A stretch of DNA of 64,000 nt from Zizania palustris (lineage: Eukaryota > Streptophyta > Magnoliopsida > Poales > Poaceae), in the NCBI GenBank assembly GCA_019279435.1, contig JAAALK010000082.1, positions 18,319,116 through 18,383,115 on the forward strand, given 5' to 3'. Positions 20,720 to 31,630 of the stretch are shown here, in pieces. Made by a program: the position numbers and the translations under genes. Each line of letters starts with the position of its first letter. The first letter of the stretch is position 1. The notes under the pieces were generated by a model, which saw only the letters and a program-made list of their open reading frames with translations, was not told the DNA's origin and ran no database searches.

Positions 20720-23700
20720 TTATGCGAAGTATCGCTTTAGGTGCTCCGCATGCCAAGTGTGTGCTAACTCTTCACCTTCTAAATTAGCTAATTTAAATGA
20801 ACCAGGGCGCCCCGAGCGGACGATTAGATATGGACCTTCCCATTTATTGCCTAACTTCCCTGGTGCTATAATGCTTCGTAGAACAAGATGACCCGGTCTT
20901 AACTCGCTGAGCTTAACCTTCGGGTCATACCAAGTCTTCGTCTGCTGATGATACTTTGATAAATTGGCTACAGCTCGAAGTCTTGTCTCTTCTGACAAAT
21001 CTAACGAAGCTTGTCTTTCTTCTTCGATGTCTGGTTCGGTGCTGCGAAGTGATCCCCCTTTGAGCTCCGTTGGAGTCATAGCTTCATCTCCGAATAGCAG
21101 TCTGAACGGAGTAAAACCTGTGGACCTTGTTTGTGTAGTCCGAATGGACCACAGAATCTTCGGAAGTTCTTCGGTCCACAGTCCCTTTGATAATCCTACT
21201 ATTCTTCGATTTAGCCCTGATAGAATATTTCCATTGGCTCGCTCAACTGCTCCATTTGACTGAGGATGTCTCACTGCAGCAAAACATAGTTGAATGCCCA
21301 GGTCCTCGCAAAACTTCCTGAAGGGTTCTGCATCGAACTGTGTTCCATTATCAACTGTGAGATATCTAGGCACTCCGAACCGGCAAATAATGTTTTTCCA
21401 GAAGAATTTTTGTACATTATTCGAAGTGATAGCTGTTAAGGGCTCTGCTTCGACCCACTTAGAAAAATATTCAATAGCTACCACTGCGAACTTCAGATTT
21501 CCCTTTGCTAACGGAAAGGGACCAATTAGATCCATACCCCATCTGGCCATAGGCCATACCGGAGCAATGACTTGAAGAGCTGTTGGTGGGCGATGACTCC
21601 GTCGACCCATCCACTGGCATCCTTGACAAGTGCGGACCAAGCTCTCCGCATCAGCTGTTATTGTGGGCCAATAAAGCCCCTGGCGAAGTGTTTTTCCTGC
21701 CAGAGCTCTAGGGGCTAAATGACTTCCACAAAGGCCTTCGTGAATTTCTCGAAGAATTTCTTGGCCTTCGGCTTGAGATATACATCGGAGTAGAGGGGAA
21801 CATACTCCGGCCTTGTATAATATACCGTTGATTAACTGATAGTTTCTTGCTCTGAGCTTTAATCTTGACAATTGGGGCTCTTCGGGCAAATTTGTTCCTC
21901 CTTGCAAGAGTTCTATGATTGAATCTTTCCAATCTGCACTAGGAATGCAGAGAATCTCTGCAGAAGCAACTTGTGGCACCGAAGGTATATTGAGCTCCTC
22001 ATAGAAAGCTTCGTCAGGCACATCCACAGCTCCGGCAGCAGCCTTCGCTAAAATGTCTGCTTGCACGTTTTCAGCTCTTGGTATACTCCGAATGGAAATA
22101 CCCTTGAAATGTGCTTCGATCTTGCGAATTTCTTCTAAGTACTTTGCAAGCTGTGGATGTCGGACTTGAAAACTTTTGTCTACGTGCCCTGCTACTATCT
22201 GAGAATCTGTTTTTATAATTATCCTTGTAGCCCCTAGAGCACGTGCTTTCCGGAGTCCCAATAATATTCCTTCATACTCCGCTATATTATTGGTAGACTT
22301 AAAGTTGAGTCTTGCGGAGTACATTGCTCTTTGACCTGACGGAGAAATTAATACTGCCCCAATACCTGCTCCGGATGCTTGGAAAGCCCCATCGGAGTAA
22401 ATAGTCCAGACTCCGTCATCTGATTTCTCCGGAGTCAACTTCGCAGGTGGAGTCCACTCTGCTACGAAGTCTGCTAGGACTTGGGATTTGATAGCTGTCC
22501 TTGCCAGGAAAGATATGCCGAAGGGTGCTAGTTCTACTGCCCACTTTCCAATTCTTCCAGTGGAATCTTTGCTTCGGAGCATATCTCCTAAAGGATACGA
22601 AGTTGGTATAATTACATTATGAGCCAAAAAATAATGTCTTAGCTTCCTCGAAGCCATTATCAGAGCATAAACGAACTTCTCAAGTTCGGAGTATCTTGTC
22701 TTCGCTCCTGACAATGCTTCGGATACAAAATAGACAGGATTTTGGACCAACTTCCCATTGATATCAGCTTCTCTGACAAGGACTGCGCTGACTGCTGAAC
22801 CTGTGGCTGCAAGATACAGAAGTAGGGTTTCGTCCGCAATAGGCACCGTAAGTGTAGCAAGATTGCTGAGATAATCTTTAATATCTTCGAAGCTTTTCTG
22901 ACACTCCGGTGTCCATGCAAAATCTTCGGACCCTTTCAAAGCTTTAAAGATTGGCAAGCTCCTCTCCGCAGACCTTGATAAAAACCTGCTAAGTGCGGCC
23001 AGACGTCCAGTCAGCTTTTGCACTTGCTTTAAATTCTCCGGAGGAGCCATCTTCTGCAGCGCAGTTATTTGAGTAGGGCTAGCTTCAATTCCCCTGCTTG
23101 AAACTAAGTACCCTAACAATTTTCCAGCCTTAGCTCCGAATATACATTTTTCGGGGTTAAGGCGGATCCCACATGCCCGAAGGCTATTGAATGTTTCTGC
23201 TAAGTCTAGGCTATGTTGGTGCTTTAAAGCACTCTTTATTACAATATCATCCATATAGGCCTCCACATTGCGACCTAGTTGATGACCTAGAGCTTTAGCA
23301 ACTAATCTTGAAAAAGTAGCCCCGGCATTTCTTAGGCCGAAGGGCATTCTTACATAGCAGAAAACTCCCGAAGGAGTTACAAAGCTCGTCTTGATTTCAT
23401 CTTCGCGCTTCAACCATATTTGATGATAGCCGGAATATGCGTCAAGGAAGCTTAGTAACTCCGAACCTGCAGTGGAGTCAACTAGTTGATCAATTCGGGG
23501 CATGGGGTAGGGGTCACGTGGGCACGCTTTATTCAATGATGTGAAATCAATGCACATGCGCCACTTTCCGGAGGATTTCTTCCTGACGAAGACTGGGTTG
23601 GCTAACCACTCTGTATGGGCCACTTCTCTGATAATCCCAGCCTTCAACAGTTTCTCAACTTCGTCCTTAGCTAGAGCAGCTCTCTCTGCGGACATCTTCC

Positions 23701-26116
23701 GGAGCCCTTGTCGAACAGGCCGGGCCTTCGGGTTTACAAGCAAGCTGTGCTCAATAATATCCCGATCGACTCCGGTGATATCTTCGTCAGACCAAGCGAA
23801 GACATCCAAATTTTCTTCTATGACCTTTTCCAAGGAAATTGCAACTTCGGGAGGTAAATCTTTACCAAATTGAAAGGTGTATTCTTTACCATCTTTGACA
23901 ATGACCTTCGTTGCAATCTCTCCTTCGGGACTTGGTCTTGGAAATGACTTCTTCGAAGCTTCGGAGGAGGCTGAAAAAATTTCTCCATTATCTTGGACAT
24001 TGTTTACCTGCCTCGGATCAAGAGGAGGACCGTGACCATATTCTGCCCTCCGAGCCATGGCTTGATCTCCGAAGATTGTTAGAACTCCTAACTGTGTGGG
24101 CATCTTCATGCACAAGTAATTGTGATGCGCCACAGCTCCGAACTGATTCAACATGCCTCGCCCAAAGATAACATTATAAGCGTACGGGGCATCTACTACA
24201 TCAAAGATAACTTCCTCAGTTCGGGCTAGTAAACCTTCTCCGAAGGTTACTTCCAGGCCTATCTGGCCAAGTGCATCTAGCGGAGGTCCTGCGAAGCCTT
24301 GCAGAGGATGAGCCGCTGGGAGGAGATGCTTTCGGGAAATGCATAACTGATCGAAGGCTTGCACAAATATGATATCTGCCGAGCTACCTCCGTCAATTAG
24401 CACCCTTCGGACTTCAGTCCCTGCAATATCAGCAGTGATAACCAATGGATCTGCATGCGGGAACTTGATACCAGCTGCATCCTCCGCAGAGAAAGATATT
24501 GGAACATGAGACCACTCCGGCATTGCAGCTGCAGATGACGAAGTCCCAATGTGGCCTACTTCTCGAACGTACTCTCTTCGCTGTCTCTTGGACATGCTTC
24601 CGAGGGTACCTCCTCCGGAGATAGGGAGAACTACTCTCTTCCCTCTATCTTGCCCTTCTTCTTGCTTCGGAGGTGGCATAACATTGGCCACCGGAGGATG
24701 CCTTGCAGCATCAAGATTTTCTATTCGCGCTACAGCCTGGACCGGCTCCGAGCGCACTGCTGCTGCTGGACTTCGGTCGGTACTACCTCGACCCGAAGTT
24801 CTCTCCAAGTATTCTCCCCGAAGGGTAAGAATAGCCTTGCAGGTGTCAGTTGCATGGCTTCGGTTCTCTCCATGAATACAGCAAAAAAGGGTCTGGCCTT
24901 TGCCAGCCGTTTTCCCTGGCGGCCTCCAGCCGCTGGACTTGTTCCCCGCAGGCTGCGGAGCTCTTGGTGCAAACTTCTGCGGGGGTGCAATGTTTAAGAC
25001 CTCAGAACGAGGGTGCTTTTGCCCTCTTCTTCTATCATGTTGCACTTCGGGGACTGGCTCTTGCGGCGGAGCCGAAGTCTTCACCTCTGCTTTAACTTCT
25101 GTCAACACTGTCGAAGTAGCAGTAGTCCTCCGAAGCCAACCTTCTTCCGACTTCGAGTACTCCTCGAAGTACGACATCAACTGTGATACTGTGGTGATGC
25201 TCTTCCGATGCAATTTATCCAGAAGGCCTTTATGACTGACGCCTTCCCGAGCCGCATCAACCACCGAAGATGTGGACAGCCCCCGAATTTGCGACTTCGT
25301 GTGAGCGAAGCGCTTGAAGTACTGCCTCAATGTTTCTCCGGGGAGCTGTTTCACTTGGAAAAGGCTTCCTGTCGACATGGGGGGCACGAAGGTACCCTGG
25401 AAGTTACTTATGAACTTCTTCTTCAACTGTAACCATGTCGTGATTGATCCTGGTTTTAAAGACCAGAACCATCTCAACGCCACTCCTTGAAGGGCTAACG
25501 GGAAGCACTTCGCCATAGTTTCTCTGTCTCCGCCACTAGCTTCAATTGCTAGGGCATAAGAACGTGCAAACTCACTGGGATCTTCGTCTCCGGCATACTT
25601 GCAAAGCTTCGAAGTTTTGAACCTCGGATCGAAGCGAACCTTCTGAAGCTCGGGATGCAACGGAGATTCATTGTCGTAAGAGGCGTTCTCCGGGGCTTCG
25701 GGATAGTCAAGATCGTCGTCTTCGTGCACTTCGGGGATAGCTGGGGTGGCTTGAGAGCGAAGCCTGTTCGCAGCCTCCTGTCGCCACCTCGCTACCTCGG
25801 CTTGAAGATTGGCCATTTGAGTGGCCATGTCTCCAAGGCTATCTTCATCTCCTCCGGAAGGACCTTCCGGGTCTTGAGAACTGGTATGATCAGTTCGAAT
25901 CGGAATGGAGGGTGGCAGAGTGGCTCCGGGTGGTCGGAGTGTAGAAGGGGTTGGTGGAGAGGTTTCGTATCCTCGAGGGATAAAAGCCCCTTGCGGAGTT
26001 AGAGGTGGAGGGATAGTCGAAGACCCTCCGACTTCGACTGTGTCGAAGGGTATCTCTCCGGAGATCCGAGAGGACCTCCGAGTGGGATTGCGAGGTGCAC
26101 TCCGCTTAGGAGGCAT
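20720..26116 (-). CDS. gag-pol: Intact gag-pol polyprotein of the Tat element
   Basis: A single 1798-residue ORF. Gag domain about residues 155-340 (CKYAGDEDPSEFARSY, RYFKRFAH-like QYFKRFAHTKSQIRG). A CxxHG-type knuckle (CCIHGENRSHATDTC) lies near 409 and the protease (VLIDGGSSADIIF) near 572. Reverse transcriptase has IDFTSLNKACPRDPYPMPRI and YMDDIVIKS (near 953). A degenerate first RNase H is followed by a second, plant-type one (WTIYSDGAFQASGAGIGAVL near 1238, DSQIVAGHV). Integrase has its zinc finger (TCQGCQW near 1495), D in WGMDLIGPF, D in DNGTQFD (near 1587) and E in HPQSNGAVERANG. There is no chromodomain. The dual RNase H is diagnostic for Tat. Gag and pol share one frame, so a ratio of products would need proteolysis or other control. 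No inactivating lesion seen. Confidence 0.96.
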   Translation of the reverse strand: MPPKRSAPRNPTRRSSRISGEIPFDTVEVGGSSTIPPPLTPQGAFIPRGYETSPPTPSTLRPPGATLPPSIPIRTDHTSSQDPEGPSGGDEDSLGDMATQMANLQAEVARWRQEAANRLRSQATPAIPEVHEDDDLDYPEAPENASYDNESPLHPELQKVRFDPRFKTSKLCKYAGDEDPSEFARSYALAIEASGGDRETMAKCFPLALQGVALRWFWSLKPGSITTWLQLKKKFISNFQGTFVPPMSTGSLFQVKQLPGETLRQYFKRFAHTKSQIRGLSTSSVVDAAREGVSHKGLLDKLHRKSITTVSQLMSYFEEYSKSEEGWLRRTTATSTVLTEVKAEVKTSAPPQEPVPEVQHDRRRGQKHPRSEVLNIAPPQKFAPRAPQPAGNKSSGWRPPGKTAGKGQTLFCCIHGENRSHATDTCKAILTLRGEYLERTSGRGSTDRSPAAAVRSEPVQAVARIENLDAARHPPVANVMPPPKQEEGQDRGKRVVLPISGGGTLGSMSKRQRREYVREVGHIGTSSSAAAMPEWSHVPISFSAEDAAGIKFPHADPLVITADIAGTEVRRVLIDGGSSADIIFVQAFDQLCISRKHLLPAAHPLQGFAGPPLDALGQIGLEVTFGEGLLARTEEVIFDVVDAPYAYNVIFGRGMLNQFGAVAHHNYLCMKMPTQLGVLTIFGDQAMARRAEYGHGPPLDPRQVNNVQDNGEIFSASSEASKKSFPRPSPEGEIATKVIVKDGKEYTFQFGKDLPPEVAISLEKVIEENLDVFAWSDEDITGVDRDIIEHSLLVNPKARPVRQGLRKMSAERAALAKDEVEKLLKAGIIREVAHTEWLANPVFVRKKSSGKWRMCIDFTSLNKACPRDPYPMPRIDQLVDSTAGSELLSFLDAYSGYHQIWLKREDEIKTSFVTPSGVFCYVRMPFGLRNAGATFSRLVAKALGHQLGRNVEAYMDDIVIKSALKHQHSLDLAETFNSLRACGIRLNPEKCIFGAKAGKLLGYLVSSRGIEASPTQITALQKMAPPENLKQVQKLTGRLAALSRFLSRSAERSLPIFKALKGSEDFAWTPECQKSFEDIKDYLSNLATLTVPIADETLLLYLAATGSAVSAVLVREADINGKLVQNPVYFVSEALSGAKTRYSELEKFVYALIMASRKLRHYFLAHNVIIPTSYPLGDMLRSKDSTGRIGKWAVELAPFGISFLARTAIKSQVLADFVAEWTPPAKLTPEKSDDGVWTIYSDGAFQASGAGIGAVLISPSGQRAMYSARLNFKSTNNIAEYEGILLGLRKARALGATRIIIKTDSQIVAGHVDKSFQVRHPQLAKYLEEIRKIEAHFKGISIRSIPRAENVQADILAKAAAGAVDVPDEAFYEELNIPSVPQVASAEILCIPSADWKDSIIELLQGGTNLPEEPQLSRLKLRARNYQLINGILYKAGVCSPLLRCISQAEGQEILREIHEGLCGSHLAPRALAGKTLRQGLYWPTITADAESLVRTCQGCQWMGRRSHRPPTALQVIAPVWPMARWGMDLIGPFPLAKGNLKFAVVAIEYFSKWVEAEPLTAITSNNVQKFFWKNIICRFGVPRYLTVDNGTQFDAEPFRKFCEDLGIQLCFAAVRHPQSNGAVERANGNILSGLNRRIVGLSKGLWTEELPKILWSIRTTQTRSTGFTPFRLLFGDEAMTPTELKGGSLRSTEPDIEEERQASLDLSEETRLRAVANLSKYHQQTKTWYDPKVKLSELRPGHLVLRSIIAPGKLGNKWEGPYLIVRSGRPGSFKLANLEGEELAHTWHAEHLKRYFA

Positions 26117-26158
26117 GATGCAAGAGGTTGGTAGAGAACGAAGTTTTTTGGACTAGGT

Positions 26159-26176
26159 TCCCCACGGACGGCGCCA
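26159..26176 (-). promoter_or_regulatory. Primer binding site of the Tat element
   Basis: On the minus strand TGGCGCCGTCCGTGGGGA follows the 5' LTR after two bases. TGGCGCCGT matches the complement of the 3' end of plant tRNA-Asp. The match beyond nine bases is imperfect, so tRNA identity is tentative. Confidence 0.65.
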
Positions 26177-26178
26177 AC

Positions 26179-26673
26179 TGTTGGCGTAAAAGATTACGCT
26201 AACAGGTTTCTGTATAAAAGAAACTAACAAACGAAGTGTTTGCGAAGCAAACTGTTCTAAGCCTCCGAAAGGATAATAGCTTAGAATAGTTCGAAAGTGT
26301 GTATTGAATCACTTGTAATCGGTCCCTATTACAGGGTGAAATGGGGGGTATTTATAGGCCTAAACATTAAGGAAAAGACCTATTTACCCCTCTATTACAA
26401 CCGACATTAAGGAAACTATTTGGTTTCCTTAATAGGGCTAAAATGGTAAAAGACTAATCTAATAGGATAGAAGATAAGTCTTCCATCTTAGCTGGCAGAA
26501 AAGATCTTGAAGGGCTTTGGTTCGAAGACATACTTCGAACCAATGCCTGCCTTCGGGCTTCGAACTAGGTTCCAAGCACCTTCGAAGATGGCCTTCGGAC
26601 AATCTTCGAACTGGTTGGCTATCTTCATGCTGCTTTGGCAATAACCCCGAAGATGAGATATTTTCCCCCAACA
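26179..26673 (-). repeat. 5' LTR and promoter of the Tat element
   Basis: Same length and, by eye, same sequence as 15051-15545. The TATAAATA box on the minus strand at 26349-26356 should drive the genomic transcript through gag-pol. ACTGC follows at 26674-26678. Confidence 0.95.
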
Positions 26674-27558
26674 ACTGCATTTTGTATATAATTTTAACAT
26701 TCAATCTTCACCGCCGCTATAATATGTACGACCAACCACAATGTTTTTTCTGATTAATATAGTAATTTTAAGGTTAAGAATATGATGCCGCATTTTCATA
26801 CTGTCTTAATAATATAGTAATAATATAATAGATATGTTGCGGAGTTCATAAGGAGTATAAGTTACTAGGTTCTTCTTCACGTTGTATGTATTGGACGACT
26901 ACTGACTCACTACTGGATCAGCGGATGCCCTCGCAACAGCCATTTCTCAATGATGTCTGAATGTCTCGTCGAACGTGGCAATGGCTTGCAGTTGCAGTCC
27001 TAGGTCTGCACGAATGCGTCCGGATTATGATCAGCTGTGCATCTGCCAGCATGTCTACAGCCTAACGTTGCACCGCAACCTTTTTGCAGAGGTACAGTCG
27101 TGTCGACTGATGAGTCCTGGTAAGGATGGACAGCTACGCCCGCCGCCGTTTACATCACGCGCGCCGCACGACCGGCGCCGGCGCAGCTGCCCAGGTGGGG
27201 CGAGCACGACACGACCACACCGCTGGCGTTGTTCGGCTGAGAGTTAGCCGCAACTTTACCGTGGCCCAAAAACGAGCAGGCCTAGGAATTCTCCCGGTCG
27301 CTTGCCTCCTCAGCGGTGGCGCTCACGGCCCATGCCACGTTGCGGCTAACTTGGCGCGCGCGCGCGCTCGCCGCGGCGTGACATTTGCGCGCCGCGCGGT
27401 CTCGCGGCCCGGTACACGTGGCCTGCGCGCCTCGCCGGCGACGAACGTGTGCTCTGTGCCAGGTCGTGGCCGATCGTGAAAGAACACGGGGCCCAAGAAA
27501 GTTCGTGCGGCATGTCAGAGCTCCAGTGAAATGGTTACACTGCTCGACGGTTTGCTTA
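26674..27558. other. Spacer with a CpG-rich block
   Basis: After the target duplication comes AT-rich sequence, then a sharply GC- and CpG-rich block at about 27130-27480 containing GCGCGCGCGCG and GCCGCGCGG. It could be a fragment of a promoter or first exon of a displaced host gene, but no coding exon with family features is visible on either strand. Confidence 0.4.
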
Positions 27559-27893
27559 GGCTATTCAAGATTTTTATGGAGTGTTTCCTTAATTATCATG
27601 TCACATTAGATTTTTTTGCTGACATTCAATTAATGAGGAAAGAGAAGAAAGTAGTGTCATCACCATGATATGGTGCTAACCCATTTTCAAGACGGATGAA
27701 ACGAAATGAAACACCCATTAAGAGCCAAATCGTTTCATGAGAGAGAGAGTATTTCATGAGAGATACTGTATTTAATTACACTGGTTAGCCTAAGAAATAG
27801 TGAAATGGAACTCTCCACTGAAAAAAGGTATTTCATTCAGTTGTAAAGCTGACGTGACACTCTAAAAAACAGTGTTATGAACTGTGAATAGCC
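27559..27893. mobile_element. Tourist-like MITE with TTA target duplication
   Basis: The 335-bp noncoding element begins GGCTATTCAAG and ends TGTGAATAGCC, imperfect inverted ends. It is flanked by TTA at 27556-27558 and 27894-27896, the target preference of PIF/Harbinger elements. Internal sequence is AT-rich with GAAATG-type words and no ORF, as expected for a non-autonomous MITE. Confidence 0.75.
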
Positions 27894-28101
27894 TTATTGT
27901 GGAAACAACTTAAAAACTTGCAATCTTGCATAGGATATTGTAGGTACACGACCGCCTAGGCTTTAATTGAGCATGGCCGCATTGCTTTGCATGGCGGACT
28001 ATACGATGGATTTGGACGCGGATGAGATACGGATATAAACAAATCCCGATAACACTATATATCACAATTTACTTAAAATTCAGATGTTTTTGGATATGAT
28101 A

Positions 28102-28596
28102 TGTTGGCGTAAAAGATTACGCTAACAGGTTTCTGTAGAAAAGAAACTAACAAACGAAGTGTTTGTGAAGCAAACTGTTCTAAGCCTCCGAAAGGATAAT
28201 AACTTAGAATAGTTCGAATGTGTGTATTGAATAACTTGTATTCGGTCCCTATTACAGGGTGAAATGGGGGGTATTTATAGGCCTAAACATTAAGGAAAAG
28301 ACCTATTTACCCCTCTATTACAACCGACATAGTGGAAACTATTCGGTTCCCTTAATAGGGCTAAAATGGTAAAAGACTAATCTAATGAGAAAGAAGATAA
28401 GTCTTCCATCTTAGCTGGCAGAAAAGATCTTGAAAAGCGTTAGTTCGAAGATGTATTCCGAACTAATGCCTATCTCCGTACTTCAAACTTGAGTCCAGGC
28501 ATCTTCGAAGATGATCGTCTGGGAACCTTCGAATCCGCTGTCTGCCTTTATGTTGCTTCGGCAATAACCCCGAAGATGAGATATTTTCTCCCAACA
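28102..28596 (-). repeat. Solo LTR of the Tat family
   Basis: 495 bp, homologous over its full length to the LTRs at 15051 and 26179 but with scattered substitutions. The 5-bp duplication TGATA stands on both sides (28097-28101 and 28597-28601). This is the product expected from recombination between the two LTRs of an older copy. The TATA box is retained. Confidence 0.93.
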
Positions 28597-28859
28597 TGAT
28601 AAAAAATGGATAATTCGAATATGCATACGTATTCAGATATTTACTCAGTTTAAGTTGAAATGAATCTATATTCAAATGTTCATCGTTTCACAAATTTTTC
28701 AAACATCAAAAGTGTTGAGTATACTAAACTAGAAGTTATTACAAGAATTCTTGACAATAAATGTTATTCATTATGTTAGGTACTTGTAGTTTAAATTTCA
28801 CATATTTCGTATCATAACACCATGACAAGTCTTGTGTTACCTAGATTTTTTCAAAATAT

Positions 28860-30110
28860 CATTAAATTTAGTAGATATGAACTAAATGGATTAAAAACAT
28901 GAATACAAATTTTCTATAAATTTTGGTGTATTATTTTATGTACTTGCTGTTCAAATTTCACATATTTTAATTTAAATCCTAGAAACACAATTAATGAGTT
29001 AAAATAACAAATGGATCTAGAAAATACAAAAAATATATGGCATGAGATATTTTGTGTTTTTATTATAAAAAAATTTCAAGTTCAAACAAAGAATCGATCT
29101 ACTTTCAACCAAAATATATTCCTTCTCAAAATCCTAATTCCTTTCAAAAGAATCTCGAGTTTTTTAACATCTTATGTGATAACTTTTAAAATATTTTCAT
29201 TTTTTATCATAATATTTGCATTTAATATCAAAACATCATGACAAGTCTCATATTTTTTAGACTTTATTTGATTTTTTAGAATTAAAAAACCCTCAAGCTA
29301 CACATTACCAATCGAGCGTCGTAACAAAGATTTTTCAAATTTTATTTAAATTTAGTGGATAAGAACTAAAAATGGACTCAAAATATGAATATGAATTTTC
29401 TATAAATTTTGGTGCATTATTTTACGTACTTACCGTTCAAATTTCACATATTTCAATTTAAATCCTAGAAACACAATTATTGAGTTAAAATAGCAAATGG
29501 ATCTATAAAAATACAAAAATTTTACATGGAATAAGATATGTTGTATTTTGATTATAAGAAAAGTTTCAAGTTCAAAAAAGATTTAACCATTGATTTACTT
29601 TCAACCAAGATCTATTTCTTCTCAAAACCCTAATTCTTTTCAAGAGAATCTCGAGTTCTTAACATCATATGTGATAATTTCCTTAAAATATTTACAATTT
29701 TTTATCATGGTATCTCAGTATAATATCATAACACCATTACAAGTCTCGTATTTTTCGGATTTTATTTGATTTTTTAGAATTAAAAATCCTTAAGCTTCAC
29801 ATTACCGATCAAGTGCCGTAACATAGATTTTTTAAATTTTATTTAAATTTAGTGGATAAGAACTAAAAATGGACTCAAAAAAATGAATACAAAATATTTT
29901 TATAAATTTTGGTGCATTATTTTAGTAACTTGCACTTAAAAGTTCACATATTTTAATTTAAATCCTAGAAACACAATTAATGAGTTAAAAATAGCAAATA
30001 GATCTAGAAAAATACAAACACTTTACATAGAATAAGTTCTGTTATATATTGTGTTTAGAAAAATTTTCAAGCTCAAACAAAATTGTAAATATCTTACTGC
30101 CTTGTGTTGC
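28860..30110 (+). repeat. AT-rich tandem repeats of about 490 bp
   Basis: Three diverged copies can be aligned by AAATTTAGTGGATAAGAAC or its variant at 28864, 29348 and 29845, giving periods of 484 and 497 bp. Each copy carries in the same order AAATTTTGGTG, GTTCAAATTTCACATATT, CCTAGAAACACAATTA, then TTTCAAGTTCAAA. There is no coding capacity. Short pieces of the same module recur at 36230-36440 and 38018-38536. Confidence 0.8.
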
Positions 30111-30123
30111 TAGAAAACACTCA

Positions 30124-30240
30124 CTAACTTAAGTATTTCATAATTATATAAAAATAAATAAACCATACATATTAATATTCGCTAACTTAAGTATTCCTTA
30201 ATTACATAAGTAATAAATAAACCATACATATTAATATAGT
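30124..30240 (+). repeat. Local 58-bp tandem duplication
   Basis: CTAACTTAAGTATT followed by AATAAATAAACCATACATAT occurs at about 30124 and again at about 30182, with a few differences. AT-rich and noncoding. Confidence 0.7.
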
Positions 30241-31482
30241 GATGCCATATCATCTTGAGTCTCTAAAAATTTAATCCGTGTGAAATCCTAAAACAAATAC
30301 AGATATATCTATTTTTATATACATATTGAGTAGAAATTCGGATATCTGTTTCCATTTCCATATTTATAAAAACGAATTTATATGTTTTCAAATACCGTCC
30401 ATATTTAATTCGAATACAAATACATATATCTATATTTACAATTATTTGAATACAGATACGGATAATTTAGATATTTTCACGTCCATACGATCAATCGTCT
30501 CCTAGCTCCTACGTTACTGTATGCTTGCAGTTTTTAGGTGAATTTTCTTTTCCATGAATACGACCCCCTTTTCGTATTATTCATGTTACCAGGTATTTAA
30601 CTTTGAATTTTCAAGTCAAAATTTTCTAGCTTTTACCAGCTAAATTATATTAACTTATATAAAATCAAATAAATACATATATAATAATAATAAATTTAAT
30701 AAAACTAATTTAATATTACATCTACAGATATATTTTTTATAATCCCCATCCCTGATAGCACAACTATTAAAAAAGGAGACACTGTATTGTCTTTCATTTA
30801 TACTAGGCAGGGAGGCGCCCGTTTGGGCGCCTCGTAGATAAGCCACATTTCTTTGGTAAAGGTGTTTCATAAATTGAATTAGTTCAATCAGATTGTTATA
30901 GCTGAAATCAAACAAATAAATTTAAGAAACTAAACACAACACCAATGGGCGAGACGAGAATGCAAAAGCTAAGAAATTGTATTATATGGTTTACATATAA
31001 AACAATATAAACCATCTTATATATACTGAACAATGTAAACCATGACAAATTCCAATCATTTTTCATGAGAATATTTTGACATGGTTTCTTGTGATATTAT
31101 GTAACCTATGATGCAAATGTAGTGGTTTTTTAAAATATTATTGTAGTACATTGATGTTGGTTTGTTATAAGCAGCTCTTATCTAAAACTACATGATATAA
31201 AAATGTATTTTTGTTAAGTTATTTGACATTAATGTTTGCAAAGATGAGGTAGATTATTCAAAAAAAAACTTAAACAAATATAATTGCTTGACTTAAAGCA
31301 CCTTCCCTTTTTTTATTCCCAAATGCACTCTTCCATTTAAAAAAGCACAACGAATTAAAACAAAGCAAAAATAGCATTTGAGGAAAAACACTATAAATAG
31401 TAGTACGATAAAGAAAAATGTACTAACCACACAACAAATAATTATCTATTGTATTGCTAGGGATATTAAAAACTGTAAAATT
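30241..31482. other. AT-rich intergenic sequence
   Basis: No supported gene. One 86-codon minus-strand ORF at 30655-30915 has no family features. A GC-rich hairpin at 30812-30833 stands out and is listed separately. Confidence 0.45.
30812..30833. other. Perfect GC-rich hairpin in AT-rich DNA
   Basis: GAGGCGCCC and GGGCGCCTC form a perfect 9-bp stem around the loop GTTT. No T-run or gene end suggests a terminator. It may be a fragment of a transposon subterminal region. Confidence 0.6.
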
Positions 31483-31630
31483 TCAAGCTTGTAATATCTG
31501 AGATGCATAGGATGTATACTCACTTTTCAAATTTTGGAGAGCTTTTTTAGCAGCTTGTATTTGAGCCTCATATCCCATATCTTGTTTTTCCAATACCAGT
31601 TCTGAATTTTTTTTCATTACTAAATAGAAC
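31483..31630 (-). pseudogene. Candidate terminal exon of an unknown gene
   Basis: On the minus strand an acceptor-like AATTTTCAG is followed by about 48 open codons ending in TGA at 31483-31485. The peptide is amphipathic and coil-like (SELVLEKQDMGYEAQIQAAK and NLKSEYTSYASQILQA). It lies about 300 bp from the left end of the CACTA element, which may have separated it from upstream exons. Not recognised as a known family. The call rests on codon-like composition and the splice signal only. Confidence 0.3.

Larger units (their letters stand above)
15051..26673 (-). mobile_element. Complete Tat-lineage Ty3/gypsy element with an antisense gene
   Basis: Two 495-bp LTRs (15051-15545 and 26179-26673) show no difference by eye. 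The host bases ACTGC stand on both sides (15046-15050, 26674-26678). The primer binding site, polypurine tract and a single intact gag-pol ORF are on the minus strand. The second, plant-type RNase H and the absence of a chromodomain place it in the Tat group. An 11.6-kb length, a long region between pol and the 3' LTR, an opposite-strand ORF and a minisatellite there are all traits known from Tat relatives such as RIRE2, Grande and Retand. It looks recently inserted and may be mobile. Confidence 0.95.

Noticed and set aside
27990..30530. Possible hAT-like element with ends near 27999 and 30485
   Set aside because: Ends share only GGACG and ATACGGATA-like words, the inverted repeat is weak and no clear 8-bp duplication could be fixed.
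30655..30915. 86-codon ORF on the minus strand
   Set aside because: AT-rich, no domain, no splice or promoter context, and the GC hairpin lies inside it.
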